From the NCBI RefSeq assembly GCF_905220365.1, contig NC_061124.1:1800501-1864500 (forward strand): a stretch of 64,000 nucleotides of DNA. The letters are read 5' to 3'. The notes under the pieces are model-generated. The model had not been told where the DNA came from. It was given only the letters and a program-made list of their open reading frames with translations, and ran no database searches. Both the position numbers and the translations under genes were made by a program. Position 1 is the first letter of the stretch, and every line of letters begins with the position of its first letter. This DNA comes from Vanessa cardui (lineage: Eukaryota > Arthropoda > Insecta > Lepidoptera > Nymphalidae). Shown here piece by piece: positions 10,011 to 20,738 of the stretch.

Positions 10011-12436
10011 AATATAAAACACGTATTAACGAATTACCGCCTCTAAATTACTAATTATTTATGTAACATATGCTATCAATATACACGTGGCAGCTTGGTA
10101 GTAGACTAATGAATAAGGCACTAATTGAAATATAGTTTTGGTTACCACCCTATCATTTGAATAGCATTTTAATTCTTTATACTATCTGTATTCTTACAGT
10201 CATCCTACTCACACTAATATATCTTATAAGCACGAATATCACTCATCACGCGCACATATTAGCGTGGAGGGGCGCGCCTACACGAGTAAAAAGATCTGTA
10301 TCGTTTATAATACTGAAAGTTTTGCTGAGATAGCTTAGAGTTATATGGAAGTATTGATAGAAAATTCTAGAAAGAAGATAAATGAACGATGCTTGCACAA
10401 GAAAAGGCGTGTTGAAATCCATCAACACAACGGCCCTTACACATGCGATTAGCAACTCGGCAGCTCATTACCTTCATTAGGCCGATCGTTCCCACGCACA
10501 TGTGCGCTTATGAGAAAACATTTAAATCTTTAGGGGGGAAGAACGTAACGTAAACATGTAAGGAACATCCAATGTGTCATGTGCATGTGTTTCAGCTGGT
10601 TATTGTTTCTGAAACTTACATGTTTATTGAAAAAAATTAAAGTCATGTTTACGATGGTTTTAGCTCGTTAATTTTTTTCGTAATTTTTTTATAACAATTA
10701 CATGTGGGAATTTTTTGTTTGTTTTGGATATTTATATATAATCCTAATATTGGTTTAGTTTACGTTAATTGAATTATTTTATTATGTCTTTTATCATTTT
10801 ATTACCTGCTCAACTTTTGCTGATACGAATAAAATTCATTCTATGAGATTTCTTCTAAAAACAGAGTTTCATTGTTTTTATAAGAAAACAATTATTTTTT
10901 TATTCAAAGCAGATAAGCATATAGATATCAATTTATTTATTTCTACATTAAAATTAAATATTTGACATTTAAAAACCATTAAATCGTCTTTTAATAATAA
11001 ATTCTAAAGATATTTTACCTATAAAACTTTATAAATTAAAATTGTATTAATAAATTAACTTACAAATTGAAAGATTAACTTGATTTTTTTATATCTAAGG
11101 CCGGATTTGATTTCGTATTCTATAAATAATTCTATAAATAACTTCACTATGAGTTTGACCTTTGTTCATTTCAGCTACCTTAACATATACTTAACATACT
11201 TAACATTTATTAACATATATATAAATAGATATTTTTATTCTTCGAAATTAAAAAAAAAAACAATAAACGTTCACCGTTCAATAGTGTGTTAGAATGTGGA
11301 AAGGGGTACGTTATGTAAGGTACATAAACAATACAAATACAAAACCCAGACCACGACAAACACCCGTTTTGCTTAAACAAATATTTGTAGTGAGAAGGAT
11401 CGACCTGCAACCGTCAGTGAAGAAGCCAGACTCATAAATTTATGTACTCATTGACTTTAATACCAATCATTTCAATTACTTTTACATTTTTCATTATGTA
11501 ATGCAAGCTTTGAGTGCTTTGTTCGTTTGTAATATTTGTCATTTATGTTTTTATCATTGGTACTAAAAACATTTTTTTAAACCTTAATCTAGTATATTGG
11601 AATTCCGGTTTAGTGACCAGCGGGTCTAATTTGAGCTGCTTCCATTCATGATGAAATTAATCGTAACTGAGGGACATTCTACTTTTTTATATCGGTTGAC
11701 GTTTCAATTCGATTGCGATATAGAGACAATTTATTAGTAGAATTAGCCCTATATTTTGTTTTATAACCACCCGTTTTATCGACTGTACCATTCTTTAGAT
11801 AAAATGAAACATATCGAAGGCAACTGATAGATTAAAATGAGTTAGCAATTGTTAGCACTCTTCTTGTGAGACATCTCAATGTTATGGACATAAAAACAAC
11901 AAATCGTCTGAAATTACATAAACATTGATTACTTTAACCCGCGAGTTCGATCGAGTATGCAATAAAATCTTGGAAATATATACATTATCATAAAAATAAA
12001 CCACGCTATTATCGACCAAATACACATGAACATAGAAACGTAATTCCCGTAAATATATTACGTGTTTATCGAATGAATATTCGATAGTGTACATTATTTA
12101 TGCTGAATAAACTTTAAGTTTGGACAATGCCATTAACATATGGTGTGAGAGTGTGTCCGTTCCTCTTTCCCATACATATGGTGATATAATTACTACACGG
12201 AAGCTATGAAAATTTTAAGTCAATATCCAGGGCTGACAACTAGTCGGACTCGTTCTAATTGCTCGTTAAAAAAACAAGCGGAAATTATTGAAAGTTACAT
12301 TACTTTGAGATGTTCGAACGTTTTTTATTGATCGAAACTAGGTCTCAATTAACTAACGCTCTCACGGGCTTGATATTCATAAGTAATACGATTGCAATTT
12401 TTATTTCTTCCATCTGTCAACTGGTAAGAAACCCAC

Positions 12437-12801
12437 TGTTTATTTATTTTTAATTATTTATTTTTTTGGAAACAAACAATTATAATTACACTTAATAGTA
12501 AAAAACAAATATAAGAAAAACATAAATTCAAGTTTCCACTTAAAATTAATACAAATAAATGACATATTATATTAAAAATAAAAACAAAAACAGAAAGCAC
12601 AGAATGCAAGTGAAACAGCTATAATTTAACTATATGACGTAAACTAAATTTAAATTCGTTAAGTTTTGAGTTAAATATATCTAATTCTGTACAATGTTTG
12701 TTATAACTTTTACATGCACGTAACAAGAACATATTCTTTGAATAGTCACACTTACAAAGGGGTACAAAAAATAAAGTTTGGTTTCTCGAGTTGTATAGCA
12801 G
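12437..12801 (-). mobile_element. 3' end of a non-LTR retrotransposon, minus strand (old)
   Basis: Minus-strand bases 12800-12619 encode a C-terminal ORF2 piece: LLYNSRNQTLFFVPLCKCDY, then SKNMFLLRACKSYNKHC and a stop (TAG) at 12621-12619. The R-x-x-x-LF-VP-C--DY pattern is a common C-terminal signature of lepidopteran Jockey/CR1-type LINEs. A stop codon sits directly upstream in the same frame, so the copy is truncated or frameshifted. An AT-rich 3' UTR runs to a tttatttatttt tail near 12437. Confidence 0.65.
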
Positions 12802-13098
12802 TTATAATAATATTTACAAAGTTACTTATAGCTTAGAAATGCATAAATATTATGCACAATAAGTTTGAAAAATATTTAAAAATTAATTATAAGTGACAGC
12901 CCTATACCCGAATTGATTGTTATTCATATTTAAAACATCTGCTTTTAATCTCAGGCCGCTCTCAATGTGTTAAAACTTAAGCATATTTTTAATTAGTTAT
13001 ATGTATTTTCAAAATCAATTCCTGGCAACCGTTACCCGAGCTTTGCATTATCAACTGTCATAACGAATTGTTGAGATACAATATCAAAATATATATAA

Positions 13099-13248
13099 TA
13101 TATACATCAATACACTGCTGGATATATAGCTCTATATATACTTATGATCTGAAGAGCGGGAGCCGGCTAATGACGACTATGAACCAGGAGCCTTCACACA
13201 CCTTGAAAGTCTTATCCAGCAGTATATTTATTGATATACATAACATAT
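13099..13248. repeat. MITE-like element with imperfect terminal inverted repeats
   Basis: The left arm ATCAATA-CA-CTGCTGGATA (13106-13124) pairs with the right arm TATCCAGCAG-TATAT-TATTGAT (13213-13235), with AT-rich extensions outside. The 90-bp interior is GC-rich and contains gagcgggagccggctaatga. It could be a small non-autonomous DNA transposon or a remnant of a larger repeat. No target duplication was identified beyond TA-rich flanks. Confidence 0.4.
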
Positions 13249-16200
13249 AATAGTGTCAAGGTCTACAAATCTCGAACAGAAATATAGACGTTCATTTTTA
13301 TATATATTACTCAATACAGGATATTTGATAATGGAAATAATGAACAAAAAAATGTTAATTTCGCAATTCTAAGTGCAGAGGTAACGAATCGGCTCATTAG
13401 ATTCATTAGACGTGTAATCTACGAAAATTGTTATAGTTTTGTAATATTTGCAATGTTAAAAACGTATATGCCATTATGGTCTTTCCACGCATTGTGTTAA
13501 AGACAATATTCGGTTAAAGAAATTCGCGAGAAAGTGTCTCTCGCCTGCGAAGGTGCTTACGTCAGAATTTTATATAGACCGGCGTTCGCGCATCTCGACT
13601 TCATTAGTTTTAGTTGCGAAAACTCATTAGAATCTAAAGAAAGGCAATATTGAATGGGAGGTGTTTATTTTATTAAGTGTCTGTGTCTGTATTTCATACA
13701 ATTTCTAAATTATATATATTGTTTATTTTAGAAGAACTTTATATTGAATCCCGTGGCAATGTGAAAATCTTCCACATTTCTTACACTATCAAATGGCCCA
13801 CGCCGGCGTATATATGTCATATCACAGTTGCCTGTTAATAACACTGGTTTACGCACCACTGAAACTGGAAAACAACAATACAGAACTGTCGTTTGGAGTT
13901 TGAATCCTTTTGTAACAACAGCAGATGAAGCCTCACACAGCTAAAATGTCATCTCTGTCAATCTCAAAGAAAAGCCAATCATAATTTTCGATCCTAACTG
14001 TAATTTGTTTCGCGGTAAAAAAAATATGATATTAAAAAGAAGACTTGGCAACATTTCATTCATTAATGACTCAACGTCGTTTCGAGAACCATAATTAAAT
14101 TTTAAGTACCGTTTTAAGTTGACGATAAACACTGTAACAACCAGTTGGACACATTTAGTGGGCTGCGGCGTGTTGCCCGACAACGACGACGTCACTTCCA
14201 GTGGAACATGTGTTACTTCGACTGTGGGAAGTGAAATGGAATGATTAAATCAATCTTGAGTGAACGCTTTACGGTCATAAGGCGGCGGACATACATGTTA
14301 CCTATTTACGATACGAAACTGGTAGCGTTCTGACCCCGACTTTATAAGTGTAACTTGCAACAACATTTATGAAATACTAGTTGTTGATAGCGGATTCGCT
14401 CGTTGATTGATCGGTAGATTTCAAGCACAAATAGTCCAAGTTATCCTTGGACTTCAAGCTCGATTCATACTATTTTTAAAAACATTTCAGCGATTTGGTG
14501 AAAGTTTTGGGACAACAGGCAGACAGTTAGTCGAACGTATTATATGTAATAGTATAGAAGATTCATTGCTATAAAAATAGATTGCAATATTCGTCAGAAT
14601 CTCTTTGATAGGACAACTCTATCTCGAACTCAACTCGAACAACGTATTGATTTCCAAATGAACAGTAATATTCCATTGTTACAAAAAAAGTCTCGTCTCT
14701 TGAGAAGTTTTACTTAGTGCTTTTTCTTACACGCTTCTACAATTTGTATAAGCACATGTGGAAGAATTTTATCAAACACGTGTAAGCACGACATATTCCT
14801 TCACCATACCAGTGATAAACAAAACCGCAATCAAAAATCAGTGTTGCCTGATTCAAACCACTAAGCCTCTTTCTATCCAAGATACAATATACTATAAATA
14901 TTAAACCGTATATTTACTTTTCATATAAACAAAACGAGCCCGTTCATTGACAGTTATGTATCTATGGATGTTATATTTTCCGACATATTTATTACCCCTC
15001 GGCGCCATATTCTTCAACATGATTAGCACCGTGTTCTTTCGTTGACCGATACATAAATACTATTTATAAGATGTTGATATTTTATATTGTGCTTTCGAAC
15101 TAGCGGAGTCGTGGTCGCCTCGGGCAGTCCACAGAGTAGCTAGGCACGCAATGAATGCGTTATAAAGCTGGTATTTTGTTTTAAATTTATTCATCATTGT
15201 TTATGTACTGTAATTGCTTTTTTTTTATAATGCTGTGTATTCGCATCAGTGAACTCTGCCAGGGTCAATTACAAATGTTTTCATTGATTCTAAGTGTCAA
15301 TATTTTTTATCGAAGCATACAGATCTATTCACTCAAGAAAGCGCCATTTAGCTTAAATATTTGTATTGGCAAATGTGAGATAGTGTTTACAAGATCTTAA
15401 GCAAAACATAAAAAATATATTATATTTTTTAAATTTATTGTGGTAACTATTATGTATTATTAAATAAATGTAGACAGGATCGCCTCCGTAACTGAATAGG
15501 TCTAAAAAGATCAGATTTACGAAAGAAGTACTGCCATAACATATTGACGTTTAATTTTTTAATTTTCACTGATTACAAAATGTAAAAGTATAGGTCAAGT
15601 TTAAAGATTATATTAAATTATGTTAAGATTACATTGTAAAGTTGAAACTCCATTTAAATGTTACATTGAAAAATACTTTTTAGGTTATTTTTGTTTCGCA
15701 ATGGAACGTAAACACAATAATAAAAATCGACTCTGAATTCGAAGACAAAATTTAAAAAGTATGCATATCTACTAACAAAGATCTAAATTATAATAATAAA
15801 AGGATTTAAGACCACTTAACACATAGCACTGAAAGCACTTTAAATACAGATTTTCGTTCTACATTCGCTTTCTCTATCGTTACGCTAATCTGCGAAATAA
15901 ATTGACCAAATGATTTACATAATGTTTCGGTATCTGAAACTACATTGCTATAGTCTTTGATTGCACTCTTGCGAAATAGTTCACAGATAAAATATGTGGG
16001 AGAAACCAAGAGTTAAACCTCCTCGGACAAAAGTAAATATATACCGTTTGTTATTTTGCTTTAATAAATTAATTTTATCTTTAGAATATTGAATGATTAT
16101 CTTTCGTGTTTTAACACTTTATTTTTGAATTCGAAAGTCAAAATATAAAAAAATACTGGTTCCAATAAACGGCCTCAAAATATATAAGAAAGTGAAAATA

Positions 16201-16510
16201 TTGCAAAATATTTTTAAGAACAAAAATTACGATTGCAAAATACTTCAGTGACTTTAAAAAAATACGCATAAAACATTACGTATTGACTATTGAGCAATAC
16301 ACCATTCACTAATATTTAAAAAAAATTAGTAAAAACAACACTGTCAGAACCGACTTATTATATATATTTTATCTGTTGCCAATGATATGTCAATAATTAT
16401 ATTTCTCGATGAAATAAAACATGCCCTGTCGGCACAGATAAAAGCTATTAAACTAAGAATTGAATTGAAATTAAACATATCTTTATATATTAATTAAATT
16501 AATCATAATC

Positions 16511-16769
16511 TTTTTTTTATGATATAGTTTGGCGGACGAGCATATGGCCCATCACCCATAGACAATGACGCTGTAAGAAATATTCCTTACATCGTCAATG
16601 TGCAACCAACCTTGGGAACTAAGATGTTATGTCGCTTGTTCCTGTAGTTACACTGGCTCACTCACCCTTCAAACCGGAACACAACAATACTGAGCACTGT
16701 TATTTGGCGGTAGAATAACTGATGAGTGGGTGGTACCTACCCAGACGGGCACAAAGCCCTACCACCAAG
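16511..16769 (-). mobile_element. SINE family B copy, reverse orientation
   Basis: On the minus strand this runs from cttggtggtagggctttgtg through accacccactcatcagttat, gtgttccggtttgaagggtg and acataacatcttagttccca to catatgctcgtccgcc and a poly-A end (T8 on the plus strand at 16511-16518). It lacks a few short segments present in the copy at 59698. The family is widespread in butterflies as I recall. Internal landmarks are conserved between this copy and those at 59698 and 61601. Confidence 0.85.
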
Positions 16770-18611
16770 TAAAATCAATCATTTTGGTTTACAATAACCA
16801 AGAGGCAGGATTAACAGAAATAGTACTTCGATCACAACAATGTGACTCTAAGAGTCATCACTTAAGACATTTTTATACATCCTGTACATAATAAAATAAG
16901 ATAAAAAATAAAATAATGAGCTATTATTATCATAGGTGAATATCGCATGGAACAGCATGTTTTACACCAAATCCCATACAACACTAACGGTGCAGATAAT
17001 ATCAGCAAGAATAAACAGCAACGTCAAAGGTTAGAGGTGAAGCAATGACAGGTGTAGAACTTATAGCTTTAATATATCTTATCAAGTTGAATCAATAGGT
17101 TGACTTCTGATCTATTTAAGACCGTACAGTAACGGGTATGATAATGGCCATTAAGTACAATTATGTAGAGCACTTTTATTTTTATGACCTTATATGTGCC
17201 TTAAGGCATTTCAATTCTGCATCAAAACGACGCCGCCGAGTTATTTTTCACTCGTTAATAAAGCATTGAGTAGTTATTTATTCAAGAATCAATAAGAACA
17301 TTTATCATCAATCCAATTTCGTACAAAATGTATACCTATAGAATTACTATCAACAGTCTACTTGGTATAAAGTAGAGCATACTTCCTCGTAATGTAAAAT
17401 AAAAATAATAATATTTTATTTATTATTTATTCCAGATTATTATCGACCCAATTACTGATACTCTCTCTAATTATTTAATTTAATTCATCAGACGACCTTT
17501 TTAATAAAAGTGTGAGCACATCTGCTCAATGTCTCACGAACGTTTTATTAATTTTATTTCCAAATATAATTCACAACACAGGGTCTTATGGAGTTTTTAT
17601 TCATTTTATTTCCAAGAGTTTCGAAACACTTTTTTAAAAGTATACGCCCCAAATTACTTCAAAACGAATTTAAACCAACACAGACAATCTTCAAGACTGT
17701 ATAGATAAAATTGTGCTACAGTGCACAAGAGTTGGTACAAACCAGCAGGAAGGTTGGGTACTCTGTTGGTCCAAACAGATACCAAAGAAATCCGGTACAG
17801 GACCAACAACGACCAACGCATTATGTGAGAGACTTTAGTTGCCAGCTACCCAATTCTGGACCACGGTTTGAATTCCACGACATAAAGCCAAAATGGGTTT
17901 TTATTACCCTGTCCCGGAAATCGATCTTGAAATCTGTAACCTTATATGATTATGCTAGCCGTTTAAACAAAGAGGCGTTTACATATATTTACGGCGCATA
18001 CCAAATAAAATGTAGTATTCATAAAATATTGATTAAAATTTTGTACGGCTGTTTAAGTAAGCGATAAGTAATTGGTAAAATGTCTGAAATAACGCGATCT
18101 TAAAAGGAACTGCCGATACCAGGCTGCGTTGGGAAACGTGACTCGGTAAGGTAAATTGTCCGAGCATTCAACACCGTTTCGCTTTTAAACTTGATAAATA
18201 ATTTAACGGTGATGTTAGCACGTGATTAATTGAGGTTTTTGGAATACATTTATTTAACATATTCTAAGATAAATGAGAGAAAAACGCAAACTCAATGTTA
18301 TGTGATACGCGAGTACTACCAATCTGCCACGATCACGTTATATGGATTTCCAAATACAAAATTCTCCAAAAAACGATGATCATGGAATAAATTACGATAG
18401 ATGATCACATCCCTTCTTCGGTTAACTATTACAAAGTACTTTAAAACCGTTCCATTTTCCATTTGAAGCTAACCATTTGGAAAATACTCTCAGCTTTTTA
18501 AACAATGCTCAAATCGATCTTTAAACTTATTCACGAATTCTCCAATAACTATTATATGAACAAATATTCGGTGAAATTTCTGTGGATAAAATAAAACAAA
18601 AACACACTTAC

Positions 18612-18956
18612 CGGTAGGACAATCGCACTCGTATCTCAACTGGTCCAGCTGCGTGCACCGTCCTCCGTGCAGACACGGCGAGGGTTCACAGGGAACGTAC
18701 TCCGTATCACAATCCCTGCCGGTATACCCTGGCTCGCAGACGCAGGTGTAGGAACCGTGGGTGTTGAAACACCTTCCGTGATGACAAGGTCCTGAACCGC
18801 TCGAGCATTCGAAGACGTCATCGGTACATCTGGAACCGGTGAATCCAGGTGGGCAGGCGCAGGAGTAGCCGACAGTCGTTGTGTTATCAGCGACGCATCG
18901 ACCGCCGTTCCTGCACGGTTGGGATGCACAGTGGTCTTCATGGGAACATTCCTCTC
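18612..18956 (-). CDS. N: Notch exon: end of EGF3, EGF4, EGF5, most of EGF6
   Basis: This is the largest exon here, 345 nt, with acceptor ttaacag| and donor |gtaagtgt. It is phase 1 at both ends. It encodes G-EEC (Cys6 of EGF3), EGF4 (CASQPCRNGGRC, CACPPGFTGSRC), EGF5 (DDVFEC, CHHGRCFNTHGSYTC, CEPGYTGRDC) and EGF6 up to Cys5 (YVPCEPSPCLHGGRC, YECDCPTG). PCRNG, NTHGSY, GYTG-DCDT-Y-PC and YEC-CP-G are specific to insect Notch EGF4-6. EGF4 keeps an O-glucose site (CASQPC) and has an NTT sequon, but its O-fucose position is Arg. EGF5 has a loop one residue shorter and no O-fucose acceptor. EGF6 also lacks one. EGF4 and EGF5 end in PPGFTG and EPGYTG, which suit EOGT. A 101-codon frame at 18636-18941 is an out-of-frame shadow of this exon. 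Confidence 0.96.
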
Positions 18957-19247
18957 CTGTTAATAAAGAAAAATAAGCTTTAGTCCATCATCTTCCAATA
19001 AAATCGATTTATCAATAAATTATATAGGTATGTATTTGTTCTAGAATTGGTGTCCTAAAGTAACGCTTCTCGCAATCTCGAAACTCATCTGAGAACACGA
19101 TCTTGTGTCAGACAGCTGTAAGCGACTTTGACTGTAATGTATATAATAATAATAACGCATTACCTTCGATTTTAATCATTTCATGAGTGTGATACGTGAA
19201 CTCTTACAGAATAATACCTTTTGCTATTTATTGCTGTACCATAATCA

Positions 19248-19297
19248 AAAGACGAGATAAACCATAGGGTACCCACCCTATGGTTTATCTCGTCTTT
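19248..19297. repeat. Perfect 23-bp inverted repeat with 4-nt loop
   Basis: The left arm (19248-19270, starting aaagacgagataaacc and ending atagggt) is the exact reverse complement of the right arm (19275-19297). The arms are separated by ACCC. Pairing stops abruptly on the outer side (19247 a, 19298 c). The transcript of either strand would fold into a very stable hairpin inside the Notch intron. The loop is too short for a typical pre-miRNA. A recent template-switch inversion is the simplest origin. Confidence 0.9.
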
Positions 19298-20084
19298 CAT
19301 TTATAGAGCCGCCTTTACTTTTAATAAAATCACAGACAGTACATTAAAACGAAATGTTCACATAATTTAAAATTCGATACCAATTAACGGATGTGTGAAT
19401 TGTATTTGAATGTTATTGTAGCGCGTAAAGATACGACTTCATTATATCGTCCTGGACTTGATTTCTTAGCGGTCATTTATCAAAAACGTACAGCTCATTA
19501 AGACAAACGAAGCTATAGAACAGGGAAAGTTTACGATCAACTGTATAAAGGCTTTTAAATAATATATAAATTACAATGGCAACTAGAAAGAGAACATATA
19601 GCTCGAGAGAGAGATAGCTATATGATGGAACGTCTTAATGTAAATGTATTTGAGGAATAATTAGGTATTAAGTTACCGCAGGCAATTAAGCTGATGATAC
19701 ATTGTGTTTGTAATTGAAGATTTCTATTGCAGCGCTTCGCGTAACATAAATCAGAATTTGTGATCTAGCTTTTGTTAAGTTTATCAAATGTAATAATAAT
19801 AATAATTGCTTCCTTTTTCAATCAATGTTCTAAGAAATAACTTTTAACAATATCCTAGATCATAATTTCCTTACCAAAAATGTGTACAAAATTTCAAAAA
19901 GAAATTTTTACAATCACATTAACAAATAGAAATATGTATATTGAATATTTTGTAATAAAGTATCTATAGTGAAGTACCTAATGAACTGACTATCTGCAGT
20001 GAAGTTAAGAACTTAAGTTAATGGCAACTAACAGGACATCGTGAAATAAAACAAAAAAAGACAGTTGAAGGCTAAACTACTAGT

Positions 20085-20215
20085 AGTTAGAACACGCGAA
20101 TGAAAGAATACTGATTTTTTGTGTTTAATTTGAATTCAATTTATCTCGTGCTCGTGCTTGTGTCCAATGAAAATCTGCCACGTGTATGAAATAAGCACCA
20201 AACAGATTGTAGAGC
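20085..20215 (+). mobile_element. Degraded SINE family A remnant
   Basis: Fragments tagttagaacacgcg, tttatctcgtgctcgtgctt, tctgccacgtgtat follow the order of the family A body. The A and B boxes are not intact. Low-confidence relic. Confidence 0.45.
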
Positions 20216-20236
20216 TACGTCAACATGAAAACTATA

Positions 20237-20385
20237 TCAATATTATAAATGTGAAAGTAACTCTGTCTGTCTGACTGTTGCTCTATCACTACTGAACCAA
20301 AGCAAACTTGAACTCCAAGAAAGAACATAGGTTCCTTGTTGTGACAACCAACACCGTAAAACGCTAGCGAAGCCATGAAACTACT
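20237..20385 (+). mobile_element. Non-autonomous Helitron-like element, family H2
   Basis: It starts TCAATATTATAAATGTGAAA, then gtaactctgtctgtctg, gcaaacttgaactccaagaa, gacaaccaacaccg and gcgaagcc near the 3' end. It shares this order with copies at 8525, 24370 and 50467. The terminal CTAG is degraded. Confidence 0.6.
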
Positions 20386-20480
20386 AATCAAATAATTTTA
20401 ATAACACCTTTCCTTATAACTTCAGAAGCAGAACCTCGCACTATCAAATGACTTAACAATAATCGTTACAGTTACAGTTT

Positions 20481-20738
20481 ATTAGGTGGCAGGGCTTTGT
20501 TCAGGCCCCACTGGGCAAGTTCCACCTCTTTTCAGATATTCTTTCGCCAATTAGCAGTACTTATTATTGTCATGGGCTTCTACTACTACAGGCACAAGGA
20601 ATATAACTTAGATTCTACAGATTGTGTCTCATTAACGATGTAAGATACTTGATATATGTTACGGTGCAGTCTTCGGTGGTAAGGACCACCTAACATCAGG
20701 TGGCTAGTTTCCCGACCACCATATCATAAAAAAAAAAC
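20481..20738 (+). mobile_element. SINE family B copy, diverged
   Basis: The head is attaggtggcagggctttgt. The body includes ggcacaaggaatataactta and accacctaacatcaggtggc. It ends atatcataaaaaaaaaac. It is plus-oriented and clearly more diverged than the copies at 59698 and 61601. Confidence 0.75.

Larger units (their letters stand above)
8934..18611 (-). other. N: Notch intron between the EGF3-6 exon and the EGF7 exon (9,678 bp)
   Basis: This intron contains a reversed Helitron-like element (9207-9325), a tRNA-type SINE of family C (9764-10010), an old LINE 3' end (12437-12801), a MITE-like inverted repeat (13099-13248) and a family B SINE (16511-16769). Su(H)-type motifs lie at 10489, 10703 and 14223. 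The rest (about 10.1-12.4 kb, 13.3-16.5 kb and 16.8-18.6 kb) is AT-rich with no recognisable gene. A 118-codon frame at 17711-18067 has no similarity I recognise. Confidence 0.85.

Noticed and set aside
17711..18067. 118-codon plus-strand frame
   Set aside because: No recognisable domain, no splice context, opposite strand to Notch, and a length possible by chance in 64 kb of six-frame sequence.
18636..18941. 101-codon minus-strand frame MKTTVHPNRAG...
   Set aside because: It is in a different frame from the true exon 18612-18956, which encodes cysteine-perfect EGF4-6 with splice sites at both ends.
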